The position numbers and the translations under genes were made by a program. From Candidatus Binataceae bacterium (GTDB lineage Bacteria; Desulfobacterota; Binatia; Binatales; Binataceae), in assembly GCA_030042765.1 (NCBI GenBank), contig JASHZA010000085.1, positions 1-6,313 on the forward strand: a stretch of DNA of 6,313 nucleotides, written 5' to 3'. The notes beneath the pieces are model-generated. The model worked only from the letters and a program-made list of their open reading frames with translations, searched no databases and was not told the DNA's origin. This document shows, piece by piece, positions 1 to 4,923 of this stretch (within the stretch, counting starts at the first letter, position 1; every line of letters begins with the position of its first letter).

Positions 1-846
1 CGTGTTGTGCTTCAGAATCGTCACCACGGCCTCGCGGTAATCGCCAAACTCGAGCATCAGGTTTATCGCCGAGCTGATGTCGAAAACGTTGTTGAACGAA
101 AGCTCGCGGCCATGAAGCTGTTCGGCGATCCGGGGAAAATCACCGTAAAGTGCGCCGGTTTGATGCGGATTCTCGCCGTAACGCAGCGTCTGCGCGCGCT
201 CCAGCGTGAGACTGAAGCTCACGCCCAATGGAGCGGATTCCTCATCGGCTGCTCCCAGGTAGTTCGAAATGGCACTGTCGTACGCGGCGACACGAACGAA
301 AGCCTTGCGCATCAGGCGCCATCGCGTAGCAGCAGTGAGCGCCCCGCTATGAGCGTCCATCTCGGCGATGATCGAGGCATAGTCGGCAGGGTCAACTACT
401 ACCGCGACGTCGGCGTAGTTCTTGGCGGCGGCGCGCACCAGCGTGGGCCCCCCGATATCGATATTTTCGATCGCGTCTTCGCGCGTGACGCCGACCTTCG
501 CGACCGTCTGCTCGAACGGGTAGAAATTCACGACCACCAGGTCGATTGGTTCGAGCCGATGGTCCGCCATTTGTCGGCGATGCGACGGATCGTCACGCCG
601 CGCGAGGATTCCGCCGTGAATTTTGGGATGGAGGGTCTTAACCCGACCGTCCAGAATTTCCGGGAAGCCGGTGAATTCCTCGACCGCCTTCACGCGCACA
701 CCGGCGGCTTCGAGCGCGCTTTTGGTCCCGCCGGTCGAAAGAATTTCGACGCCGTGGCGCGCCAGCGCACGGGCCAGGTCGGCCAAACCGGACTTGTCCG
801 AAACGCCGAGCAGCGCCCGCGCGATTTTGATCGTATCGGTCGGCAT
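1..846 (-). CDS. purH: PurH, bifunctional AICAR transformylase / IMP cyclohydrolase (N-terminal 282 codons, cut by window edge)
   Basis: PurH performs the last two steps of de novo purine synthesis in the cytoplasm: it formylates AICAR with 10-formyl-tetrahydrofolate, then closes FAICAR to IMP. Translating the minus strand from the ATG at 846 gives an uninterrupted 282 residues to base 1. The MGS-like cyclohydrolase domain comes first, with LLGVSDKSGL near residues 12-21, STGGT at 37-41, the hallmark GRVKTLHPKIHGGILARR at 67-84, then NFYPF and IDIGGPTLVRAAAKN. The transformylase domain begins around RYGENPHQ, and the window ends just after KHNT, where the family usually continues PCG. Full-length PurH is about 510-530 residues, so roughly half is missing to the left. 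The start lies 10 bases past the alr stop, with GGAG inside the last alr codons as a somewhat distant ribosome site. This points to cotranscription with alr. The identification is firm. Confidence 0.96.
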   Translation of the reverse strand, partial: MPTDTIKIARALLGVSDKSGLADLARALARHGVEILSTGGTKSALEAAGVRVKAVEEFTGFPEILDGRVKTLHPKIHGGILARRDDPSHRRQMADHRLEPIDLVVVNFYPFEQTVAKVGVTREDAIENIDIGGPTLVRAAAKNYADVAVVVDPADYASIIAEMDAHSGALTAATRWRLMRKAFVRVAAYDSAISNYLGAADEESAPLGVSFSLTLERAQTLRYGENPHQTGALYGDFPRIAEQLHGRELSFNNVFDISSAINLMLEFGDYREAVVTILKHNT

Positions 847-856
847 TCGAGTTTTT

Positions 857-1984
857 TCAGCTCCGGTAGATCCGTTGGACGCGCCGCCCCACCGTGCACA
901 ACATCTCGTAGGAGATAGTCTGGGCGAGACGCGCAACGTCGTTAACACTGATCATGGCCTCGCCGGCCCCGCCCCACAAGATCACCTCGTCGCCAATTCG
1001 CACCCCCGGCACCTCGGTCAGATCGACCATCGTCAGATCCATACATACCGCGCCAACCACTGGCGCCCGGTATCCGCGGATCAATACCTCGCCGCCGTGC
1101 TGCAGGCCGCGGCGGTAACCGTCCGCATAACCCACCGGAAGCACCCCAATCGTGCTCTCCCGCGGAGTGACAAAGGTATGGCCGTAGCTGACACCGCGGC
1201 CGGCGGGAACCCGCTTGAGCTGCATCAGCCGCGTCTTGAAGGTCATCACGGGGCGCAGATGGACCTGCTCGCGCACCGCATAAACCGGCGGCAGCCCGTA
1301 AAGGGCAAGCCCGGGTCGCATCAGGTTGTAATGCGCGTCGTGGCGCAACACCAGCGCGGCCGAGTTGGCGACGTGATTGACCGATAACTCGAAGCCCGCG
1401 GCGCGCAATCGCGCCACCGCCTCATTGAATACCGACAGTTGCTGGTCGGTGACGGGACTGCCGGGGTCGCCCGCATTGGCGAGCAGAGTGAAGGCGCCCT
1501 CGAGACGGAGCGCAGACGCCCCGCGCAGCAATTCAATCGCGCGCGGCAGTTCGGAGGGCAGGATTCCGAGTCGCGTCGCGCCAGTGTCGATCTTCATATG
1601 AGTCACGAACGGGCGCCGCCCCAGGCGTTCCGCTGCGCGGTCGAGCGGCTCGATCAGCGAGAGATCGAACAGCGCGGGAATTACGTCGAGCGTGACAATC
1701 GCTTCGGCCTGTTGGGCGAAGAATCCGCCGAGGAGATAAATGCGTTCCTGCAGACCCGCTTTGCGCAACTCTCGCGCTTCCTCTACTGTCGCGACCCCGA
1801 AGTGCAGGCACCCGTCCTCGCGGAGCGTCCGCGCCACCGTGACCGCGCCGTGGCCGTAGGCGTCGGCCTTCACCACCGCCATGATTTTCGCTCCGTTTGT
1901 GTAGGTGCGTAAGGCGCGATAATTGGCGCGCAGCGCCGACAAATCGATCTCAGCAACCGTCGGTCGATCAATCTCAACCGCCAT
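857..1984 (-). CDS. alr: Alanine racemase
   Basis: This PLP enzyme interconverts L- and D-alanine in the cytoplasm and supplies D-Ala for peptidoglycan. It has 375 residues, a normal length. The N-terminal barrel carries the PLP lysine K39 in AVVKADAYGHG. K131 in MKIDTGATRLG matches the usually carbamylated lysine. HVANSAA (204-210) and MRPGLALYG (222-230, R223) line the cofactor phosphate and pyridine. The second catalytic residue is Tyr267 in VSYGHTF, contributed across the dimer, followed by the CMD motif (314-316) and Y359 in ISYE near the C-terminus. The motif normally read as THxA or THFA is TLLA here (166-169), so the usual active-site histidine is leucine. The ATG at 1984 is preceded at 6 bases by a strong CTCCCCCC-complement ribosome site (1991-1998). 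It lies divergent from the thiamine operon and upstream of purH. The family assignment is secure; the effect of the His-to-Leu change is unknown. Confidence 0.96.
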   Translation of the reverse strand: MAVEIDRPTVAEIDLSALRANYRALRTYTNGAKIMAVVKADAYGHGAVTVARTLREDGCLHFGVATVEEARELRKAGLQERIYLLGGFFAQQAEAIVTLDVIPALFDLSLIEPLDRAAERLGRRPFVTHMKIDTGATRLGILPSELPRAIELLRGASALRLEGAFTLLANAGDPGSPVTDQQLSVFNEAVARLRAAGFELSVNHVANSAALVLRHDAHYNLMRPGLALYGLPPVYAVREQVHLRPVMTFKTRLMQLKRVPAGRGVSYGHTFVTPRESTIGVLPVGYADGYRRGLQHGGEVLIRGYRAPVVGAVCMDLTMVDLTEVPGVRIGDEVILWGGAGEAMISVNDVARLAQTISYEMLCTVGRRVQRIYRS

Positions 1985-2118
1985 GATCCGCTCCCCCCGC
2001 CAATAACAATGGCGTGCCGCCCAGACGGGCTTCCTCTGCTATTAATGATAATCCGATTGCGGCCGACACTGCGCAATCCGGATATTGTCGGCAGCCGTAA
2101 CTTTTTTCACGAAAATCC

Positions 2119-2127
2119 TGATACAAT
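2119..2127 (+). promoter_or_regulatory. Candidate upstream extended -10 promoter
   Basis: TGATACAAT matches the extended -10 pattern TGnTATAAT with one difference. No good -35 is seen 16-18 bases upstream. If used, transcription would start near 2134 and add about 80 bases ahead of the riboswitch. This is weaker than the promoter at 2178-2206 and may be chance. Confidence 0.25.
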
Positions 2128-2177
2128 TGCCGGAAATGGCCGTCGATCGCTCCATCGCGGCCCTGGAAAGTCGCGAG

Positions 2178-2206
2178 TTGGCGGCGATTGCTGGCAGTGA
2201 TATAAG
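2178..2206 (+). promoter_or_regulatory. Probable sigma70 promoter of the thiamine operon
   Basis: A -35-like TTGGCG (2178-2183) is followed after exactly 17 bases by TATAAG (2201-2206). A TG one base before the -10 makes it an extended -10 element. The expected transcription start falls at about 2211-2214, right where the first paired bases of the TPP aptamer begin, so almost no leader precedes the sensor. This position relative to the riboswitch is the main support for the call. Confidence 0.6.
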
Positions 2207-2212
2207 TTGTAA

Positions 2213-2298
2213 CTGGCTGGGGGTGTGCGCAAGCACTGAGAACTCGCAAGAGGACCCCTTGAACCTGATCCGGGTAATACCGGCGTAGGGAAGCCTGG
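2213..2298 (+). ncRNA. TPP riboswitch aptamer (THI element)
   Basis: This RNA binds thiamine pyrophosphate and controls the thiSGE transcript in cis. The conserved THI core is intact: UGAGA at 2237-2241, then CCUGAUC...GGGUAAUACC..GCGUAGGGAA from 2264 to 2292. Pairings visible by eye are P1 GGCU (2215-2218) with AGCC (2292-2295), P2 GGGGU (2220-2224) with ACCCC (2254-2258), P3 GUGC/GCAC (2225-2228 with 2233-2236), P4 CCU (2264-2266) with AGG (2287-2289), and P5 CCGG/CCGG (2270-2273 with 2280-2283). P3 is very short with a GCAA loop. A small optional stem (CUC/GAG, 2243-2252), also with a GCAA loop, sits between UGAGA and P2. Its place before thiS, with a terminator downstream, indicates repression by TPP. 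The identification is near certain; boundaries are good to a few bases. Confidence 0.97.
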
Positions 2299-2347
2299 CT
2301 TGAAAAATCGTCCGCATCCTTCGCAGTCCCTGCACAAGCCGCTTCCC
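2288..2347 (+). promoter_or_regulatory. Antiterminator helix of the TPP riboswitch expression platform
   Basis: GGGAAGC (2288-2294) is perfectly complementary to GCUUCCC (2341-2347), and GGCUUG (2297-2302) to CAAGCC (2335-2340). Together they make a 13-bp helix with a 2-base bulge (CU, 2295-2296). It uses the 3' strands of aptamer helices P4 and P1 and also the 5' arm of the terminator at 2336-2368. It therefore cannot form together with the TPP-bound aptamer or with the terminator. The expected logic is no TPP, antiterminator forms, thiSGE is transcribed. This is read from base complementarity, not folded by program. Confidence 0.75.
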
Positions 2348-2370
2348 GAAATGCCGTGGACGCGGCTTTT
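2336..2370 (+). terminator. Riboswitch-controlled intrinsic terminator before thiS
   Basis: AAGCCGC (2336-2342) pairs with GCGGCUU (2362-2368). After one mismatch three more pairs (UCC 2344-2346 with GGA 2358-2360) extend the stem inward. The stem runs into UUUU (2367-2370) followed by AUAAU. The U-tract is short, so termination may be moderate. The 5' arm is shared with the antiterminator, which makes this the OFF structure of the TPP switch. It ends four bases before the thiS ATG. Confidence 0.7.
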
Positions 2371-2373
2371 ATA

Positions 2374-2598
2374 ATGCCCAATGAATCCGAATCCGGATTT
2401 ACCATCCACCTGAACGGAGAGCCCTTCACGGTCGACGGTGATGCGCGGGTGAGCGCGCTCATCGACAGGCTCAATCTCAATCGCCGACGTGTGGCGGTTG
2501 AAGTCAATCATGGGGTCGTGCCGAAGGCCCAATGGGATGGAACGCTGCTCAAGGCCGGCGATTCGGTTGAAATAGTCAATTTCGTGGGAGGCGGATGA
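2374..2598 (+). CDS. thiS: ThiS, thiamine biosynthesis sulfur-carrier protein
   Basis: ThiS is a small ubiquitin-fold protein. Its C-terminal glycine is adenylated by ThiF and converted to a thiocarboxylate, which donates sulfur to ThiG for the thiazole ring. From the ATG at 2374 it has 74 residues, slightly longer than the usual 65-70. The ubiquitin-like core starts at [10 protein letters not shown], continues with the [10 protein letters not shown] helix and [15 protein letters not shown], and ends EIVNFVGGG with the essential terminal Gly-Gly. No clear ribosome site precedes the ATG. An in-frame GTG at 2356 lies inside the terminator stem and is less likely. The ATG overlaps the TAA of a short upstream frame (TAATG), so coupled initiation is possible. 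It is the first gene of the riboswitch-controlled operon, 31 bases before thiG. No thiF is seen in the window. Confidence 0.95.
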   Translation: MPNESESGFTIHLNGEPFTVDGDARVSALIDRLNLNRRRVAVEVNHGVVPKAQWDGTLLKAGDSVEIVNFVGGG

Positions 2599-2629
2599 TA
2601 AGGCTCCCACATCCGTTGCGGAGAAAGAG

Positions 2630-3409
2630 ATGAAAGACGACAATTTTTTTGAATTGGCGGGACGCAGGTTCAAGTCGCGGTTGATCGTTGGCACCGGCAA
2701 ATATCGCGATTTCGCCGAGACCCGCGCCGCCATTGAAGCCAGCGGCGCGGAAATCGTCACCGTCGCAGTTCGCCGCGTGAATATCACCGATGCCAGCAAG
2801 GAAAACCTGCTCGACTATATCGACCCCAAGCGCTACCAGATTCTGCCCAATACCGCCGGATGCTACACGGTCGAGGAAGCCGTGCGGACCTGCCGCCTCG
2901 CGCGCGAGGCCGGCGTCGGCGATATGGTCAAGCTCGAAGTGATCGGCGATCAGCAGACGCTCTTCCCGGATGTGCCGGGGACAATCGAAGCCGCGCGAAT
3001 CCTGGCCAAAGAGGGCTTCAAGGTGTTGCCCTATATCACCGACGATCCGGTCACCTGTCTGCGCCTGGCTGAACTCGGATGCGCCGCCGTGATGCCGCTG
3101 GCGGCGCCCATCGGTTCCGGCATGGGGATCCGCAATCCGTACAACCTGCGAATTATTCTCGAACAGGCCAAGGTTCCGGTAATCGTCGACGCGGGTGTAG
3201 GCACGGCGTCCGATGCCGCCGAGGCGATGGAACTTGGATGCGACGGGCTGCTGGTGAATTCCGCCATCGCGGGCGCCCGGGATCCAATCGCGATGGGTAC
3301 GGCGATGAAGATGGCGGTTGAAGCCGGACGCATTGCATACCTCGCGGGACGTATCGAGATGAAGCTCTATGCGACCGCGTCAAGTCCGCTTAACGGATTG
3401 ATTCGCTGA
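2630..3409 (+). CDS. thiG: ThiG, thiazole synthase
   Basis: ThiG is a TIM-barrel enzyme that condenses 1-deoxy-D-xylulose 5-phosphate, dehydroglycine and the sulfur of ThiS thiocarboxylate into the thiazole phosphate. It has 259 residues, normal for the family. Motifs in order are the N-terminal RLIVGTGKY (17-25), VTVAVRR (43-49), [10 protein letters not shown] (71-80), and the Schiff-base lysine K101 in VKLEVIGD with its acidic partners E103 and D107. PLAAPIGSG follows, then [10 protein letters not shown] with the phosphate-binding glycines, and [11 protein letters not shown] near the C-terminus. The ATG at 2630 has a good ribosome site, GGAGAAAG, a few bases upstream. The next gene starts 8 bases after its stop, so the two are cotranscribed. 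Nothing is missing or broken, and the identification is secure. Confidence 0.98.
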   Translation: MKDDNFFELAGRRFKSRLIVGTGKYRDFAETRAAIEASGAEIVTVAVRRVNITDASKENLLDYIDPKRYQILPNTAGCYTVEEAVRTCRLAREAGVGDMVKLEVIGDQQTLFPDVPGTIEAARILAKEGFKVLPYITDDPVTCLRLAELGCAAVMPLAAPIGSGMGIRNPYNLRIILEQAKVPVIVDAGVGTASDAAEAMELGCDGLLVNSAIAGARDPIAMGTAMKMAVEAGRIAYLAGRIEMKLYATASSPLNGLIR

Positions 3410-3417
3410 AACTCCCC

Positions 3418-4110
3418 GTGCCGGAAAATGGATCGAAGGTTGGGTTCAAACTCTACCTGATAACCGACCGCAAGCTCGCGCAGGCTCATGGTGGCTTGCT
3501 CATCGTGGTTGACGCCGCGCTCGCCGCTGCCTCCGCGACGATGCGTGGTGCTCGCGCATTCGCGGTGCAGTTGCGCGAGAAGGATCTCGACGCGCGCGAA
3601 CTGTATGAATTGGCGTGCGCGCTGCGCATGCGCTGCTCGCAATATGGTGCGCCTCTGCTCGTCAACGATCGCGTCGACGTCGCGATCGCGGCCGGCTGTG
3701 ACGGAGTTCACCTCGCGGGAAACTCCATCAGTGTGCAAGACGCGCGGCGTCTTCTCGGCCCCGATCGCCTAATCGGCGTCTCGACGCACTCGCCCGGCGA
3801 AGTCGGCGCCGCCGCCCGAAGCGGCGCCGACTTCGCTCTGTTCGGTCCCGTGTTCGACCCTCTGTCGAAACCTGCATACGGTCCGGCACGCGGCGCCGAC
3901 TATCTCGGCGCCGCGTGCCGGGCCGCAGGCACCATGCCGGTATTCGCGCTTGGCGGGATCACCGCCGAGCACGTGATCGAGCTCGGCGGGGCGGCCGCGC
4001 TCAAGGAACGCGGCCGCCCCGCCGGAGTCGCCGTCATCGGCGCCGTGATGGGCGCCGATGATCCAGGCGCGGCGACGCGTGCGCTAATCGAGGCGCTGGC
4101 GCGCTGGTGA
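3418..4110 (+). CDS. thiE: Thiamine phosphate synthase family protein (ThiE, or TenI-like thiazole tautomerase)
   Basis: This TIM-barrel protein (230 residues) is the third gene of the thiamine operon. ThiE joins HMP-pyrophosphate to thiazole phosphate; its paralogue TenI aromatises the thiazole tautomer. Shared motifs are KLYLITDR (11-18), VQLREKDLDARELYEL (50-65), LLVNDRVDVA (80-89), DGVHL (95-99), IGVSTHS (119-125), FGPVFDPLSKP (142-152) and VFALGGIT (175-182). After GVHL, where ThiE usually has GQ-D with a magnesium ligand, it reads AGNSIS, so the second acidic ligand seems absent. That leaves the ThiE/TenI choice open. Between HVIELGG and GVAVIG it has about nine residues (AALKERGRP) more than I expect for the family. 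No ribosome site is evident before the GTG at 3418; no in-frame ATG is available nearby, so GTG is the best start. The 3' half is full of perfect inverted repeats, annotated separately. Confidence 0.88.
   Translation: MPENGSKVGFKLYLITDRKLAQAHGGLLIVVDAALAAASATMRGARAFAVQLREKDLDARELYELACALRMRCSQYGAPLLVNDRVDVAIAAGCDGVHLAGNSISVQDARRLLGPDRLIGVSTHSPGEVGAAARSGADFALFGPVFDPLSKPAYGPARGADYLGAACRAAGTMPVFALGGITAEHVIELGGAAALKERGRPAGVAVIGAVMGADDPGAATRALIEALARW
3797..3836. repeat. Intragenic inverted repeat 1 in thiE (16-bp perfect arms)
   Basis: GCGAAGTCGGCGCCGC (3797-3812) is exactly repeated inverted at 3821-3836 around an 8-base loop. A G-T wobble at 3796/3837 adds one more position. It covers codons for GEVGAAARSGADFA (residues 127-140), a region where the protein looks normal, so the symmetry comes mainly from codon choice. 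Its right arm shares GCGGCGCCGACT with the left arm of repeat 2. Confidence 0.95.
3879..3925. repeat. Intragenic inverted repeat 2 in thiE (21-position arms, 17 bp perfect core)
   Basis: The perfect core is 3883-3899 with 3905-3921, closed by the 5-base loop CTATC. Beyond a single G-T position (3882/3922), three more pairs extend it to 3879/3925. It encodes GPARGADYLGAACRA near residues 155-169. It is the strongest hairpin in the coding region and shares the GGCGCC core with repeats 1 and 4. Confidence 0.95.
3984..4024. repeat. Intragenic inverted repeat 3 in thiE (16-bp perfect arms), coincident with an extra protein segment
   Basis: CGGCGGGGCGGCCGCG (3984-3999) is exactly inverted at 4009-4024 around the 9-base loop CTCAAGGAA. 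It encodes GGAAALKERGRPAG (about residues 190-203). This is the place where the protein appears longer than typical ThiE/TenI sequences, so this hairpin may be an inserted palindrome kept in frame. Confidence 0.95.
4034..4061. repeat. Intragenic inverted repeat 4 in thiE (11-bp perfect arms)
   Basis: TCATCGGCGCC (4034-4044) and GGCGCCGATGA (4051-4061) are exact inverted copies around the 6-base loop GTGATG. It lies 9 bases after repeat 3 and encodes VIGAVMGADD, a segment typical of the family. Confidence 0.93.
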
Positions 4111-4148
4111 AAGAGCGGGCCGCACGGCCCGCTCCTTCACCAGCGTGC
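4099..4148. terminator. Long hairpin at the thiE / hydrolase convergent junction, possible bidirectional terminator without U-tract
   Basis: Bases 4102-4121 pair with 4126-4145 around the loop GCAC, with one A/C mismatch in 20 positions. A G-T position (4101/4146) and two further pairs extend it to 4099/4148. It contains the thiE stop codon (4108-4110) and lies between two genes that converge (the minus-strand hydrolase ends at 4166), a typical site for a bidirectional terminator. Neither side is followed by a T-run, so classical intrinsic termination is doubtful. It could instead protect 3' ends or be part of the inverted-repeat series in thiE. Confidence 0.6.
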
Positions 4149-4165
4149 GCACCTGCGCAGTTGGC

Positions 4166-4816
4166 TCACTTGCGAGCGGCTATGCCCTCGAGTTGGCGAG
4201 TCAGTTCTGCCAGGGTGAGAAGGTCGACGCCGGCGGCCTTCCAGTGCATACGATGTACTTCGCCATCCCCGCCGATGTCGGCAATGGCGTCAGTGACCAC
4301 GTGAATCCGCGGACCCATCCGAAGGAGGCCGTTGACCGCGTAGCGCACGCATACCTCCGTATAGACCCCGTAGACGACGACGTCTTTGTAACGGGCGAGC
4401 AAACGGCGCAGAAGGGGGTCGGTATTGCGGTTGCCGGCAAAGACATCGAAGAGCTGTTTCTCTAAAATGAGTTCGCCCGAATGCGCCAGGGCGGCGGCCA
4501 TTTCGTTCTCGGTCAGATCGCGATCTTCGACGAACAAAGGGTTGAGGGGCGCCGTCTCCTCGATTTTGCGTTGGCCGGGAGTGCCATCCATGCAATGGTC
4601 GGGGTATTCGCCGCCGTTACGGTGAAGTTCGGGGTCGCCGGGGAAGTGGCGGTCGGTTGAAGCGATAATGCGAATCCCGAGGCGTCGCGCCAGGCTGGTG
4701 ATTGCGGCGAGTTTCGGGATGATGCGGTCGGTGCCCGGGATGCAGAGCCTGCCGCCGGGCAGGATAAAGTCGCATTGGGTGTCGACATCGTAAAACAGTG
4801 TGGTTTCGGGTCGCAT
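4166..4816 (-). CDS. Nicotinamidase / isochorismatase-family cysteine hydrolase
   Basis: The protein has the Asp-Lys-Cys triad of the PncA/isochorismatase fold. Counting from the ATG at 4816 (216 residues), the triad is D12 in DTQCDF, K120 in LEKQLFDVF and C156 in [10 protein letters not shown]. Candidate metal ligands match those of nicotinamidases: D55 and H57 in STDRH, H65, and H74 in [12 protein letters not shown]. The likely reaction is nicotinamide to nicotinate for NAD salvage in the cytoplasm, but the family also hydrolyses other amides, so the substrate is inferred. The ATG is chosen because AGGAGG lies 5 bases upstream; an in-frame GTG at 4867 has no ribosome site and adds residues unlike the family. 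It is the last gene of a minus-strand group, 107 bases after the archease, and ends facing thiE. Confidence 0.88.
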   Translation of the reverse strand: MRPETTLFYDVDTQCDFILPGGRLCIPGTDRIIPKLAAITSLARRLGIRIIASTDRHFPGDPELHRNGGEYPDHCMDGTPGQRKIEETAPLNPLFVEDRDLTENEMAAALAHSGELILEKQLFDVFAGNRNTDPLLRRLLARYKDVVVYGVYTEVCVRYAVNGLLRMGPRIHVVTDAIADIGGDGEVHRMHWKAAGVDLLTLAELTRQLEGIAARK

Positions 4817-4821
4817 AACGG

Positions 4822-4827
4822 CCTCCT
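4822..4827 (-). promoter_or_regulatory. Ribosome binding site fixing the hydrolase start
   Basis: On the minus strand a perfect AGGAGG stands 5 bases before the ATG at 4816. It decides against the longer GTG-initiated frame from 4867. Confidence 0.85.
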
Positions 4828-4888
4828 GATGCGCCGTCAGATAGCTGTGGACATCCTGAGATTTCACCAGGGCACCAAATCCTTCTTT

Positions 4889-4917
4889 ATGCTAGGATGC
4901 TCATGCTGGTGGGCCAA
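4889..4917 (-). promoter_or_regulatory. Weak candidate sigma70 promoter for the hydrolase gene
   Basis: On the minus strand TTGGCC (4912-4917) is followed after 17 bases by TAGCAT (4889-4894); each box matches the consensus at four of six positions. It lies just past the archease stop, in the only sizeable gap of this gene group, and could give the hydrolase its own transcript. The evidence is motif similarity only. Confidence 0.3.
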
Positions 4918-4923
4918 GCGGTT

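Noticed and set aside
7..918. Long plus-strand open frame of 303 codons
   Set aside because: It is the antisense shadow of purH, whose minus-strand translation carries all family motifs; its own translation resembles nothing I recognise.
623..1912. Plus-strand open frames at 623-1387 and 1439-1912
   Set aside because: They lie antisense to alr and the start of purH and have low-complexity, arginine- and histidine-rich translations typical of shadow frames in GC-rich DNA.
2045..2050. TATCAT on the minus strand as a -10 for alr
   Set aside because: The nearest TTG-containing -35 candidate (TTGCGC) is 20 bases away, too far for a confident call; no better alr promoter was seen in 1985-2212.
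2136..2288. Small plus-strand frame beginning ATG at 2136, ahead of and through the aptamer
   Set aside because: It has only a weak promoter, no ribosome site, and runs through the conserved riboswitch core, which fully constrains the sequence there.
2356..2373. GTG at 2356 as the thiS start
   Set aside because: It lies within the terminator stem, has no ribosome site, and adds six residues to an already long N-terminus.
2370..2375. Perfect TATAAT just before and overlapping the thiS ATG
   Set aside because: No -35-like hexamer or TG extension stands at a suitable distance, and a start here would lie inside thiS; it is more simply the tail of the terminator U-tract plus the start codon.
1974..2799. 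Minus-strand open frames at 1974-2507 and 2107-2799
   Set aside because: They run antisense through the TPP riboswitch, thiS and the start of thiG; the conserved riboswitch and ThiS/ThiG motifs explain this DNA better.
3666..3688. 8-bp inverted repeat CGATCGCG around a 7-base loop in thiE, and another 8-bp pair at 3551-3579
   Set aside because: Arms of 8 bp are plausible by chance in this GC-rich sequence; kept apart from the much longer repeats downstream.
3797..4061. Repeats as a CRISPR array or tandem array
   Set aside because: The repeats are inverted pairs of differing sequence within an intact reading frame, without uniform spacers.
4817..4867. GTG at 4867 as the start of the hydrolase
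   Set aside because: The ATG at 4816 has a perfect AGGAGG at proper spacing, and the extra 17 residues are not typical of the family.
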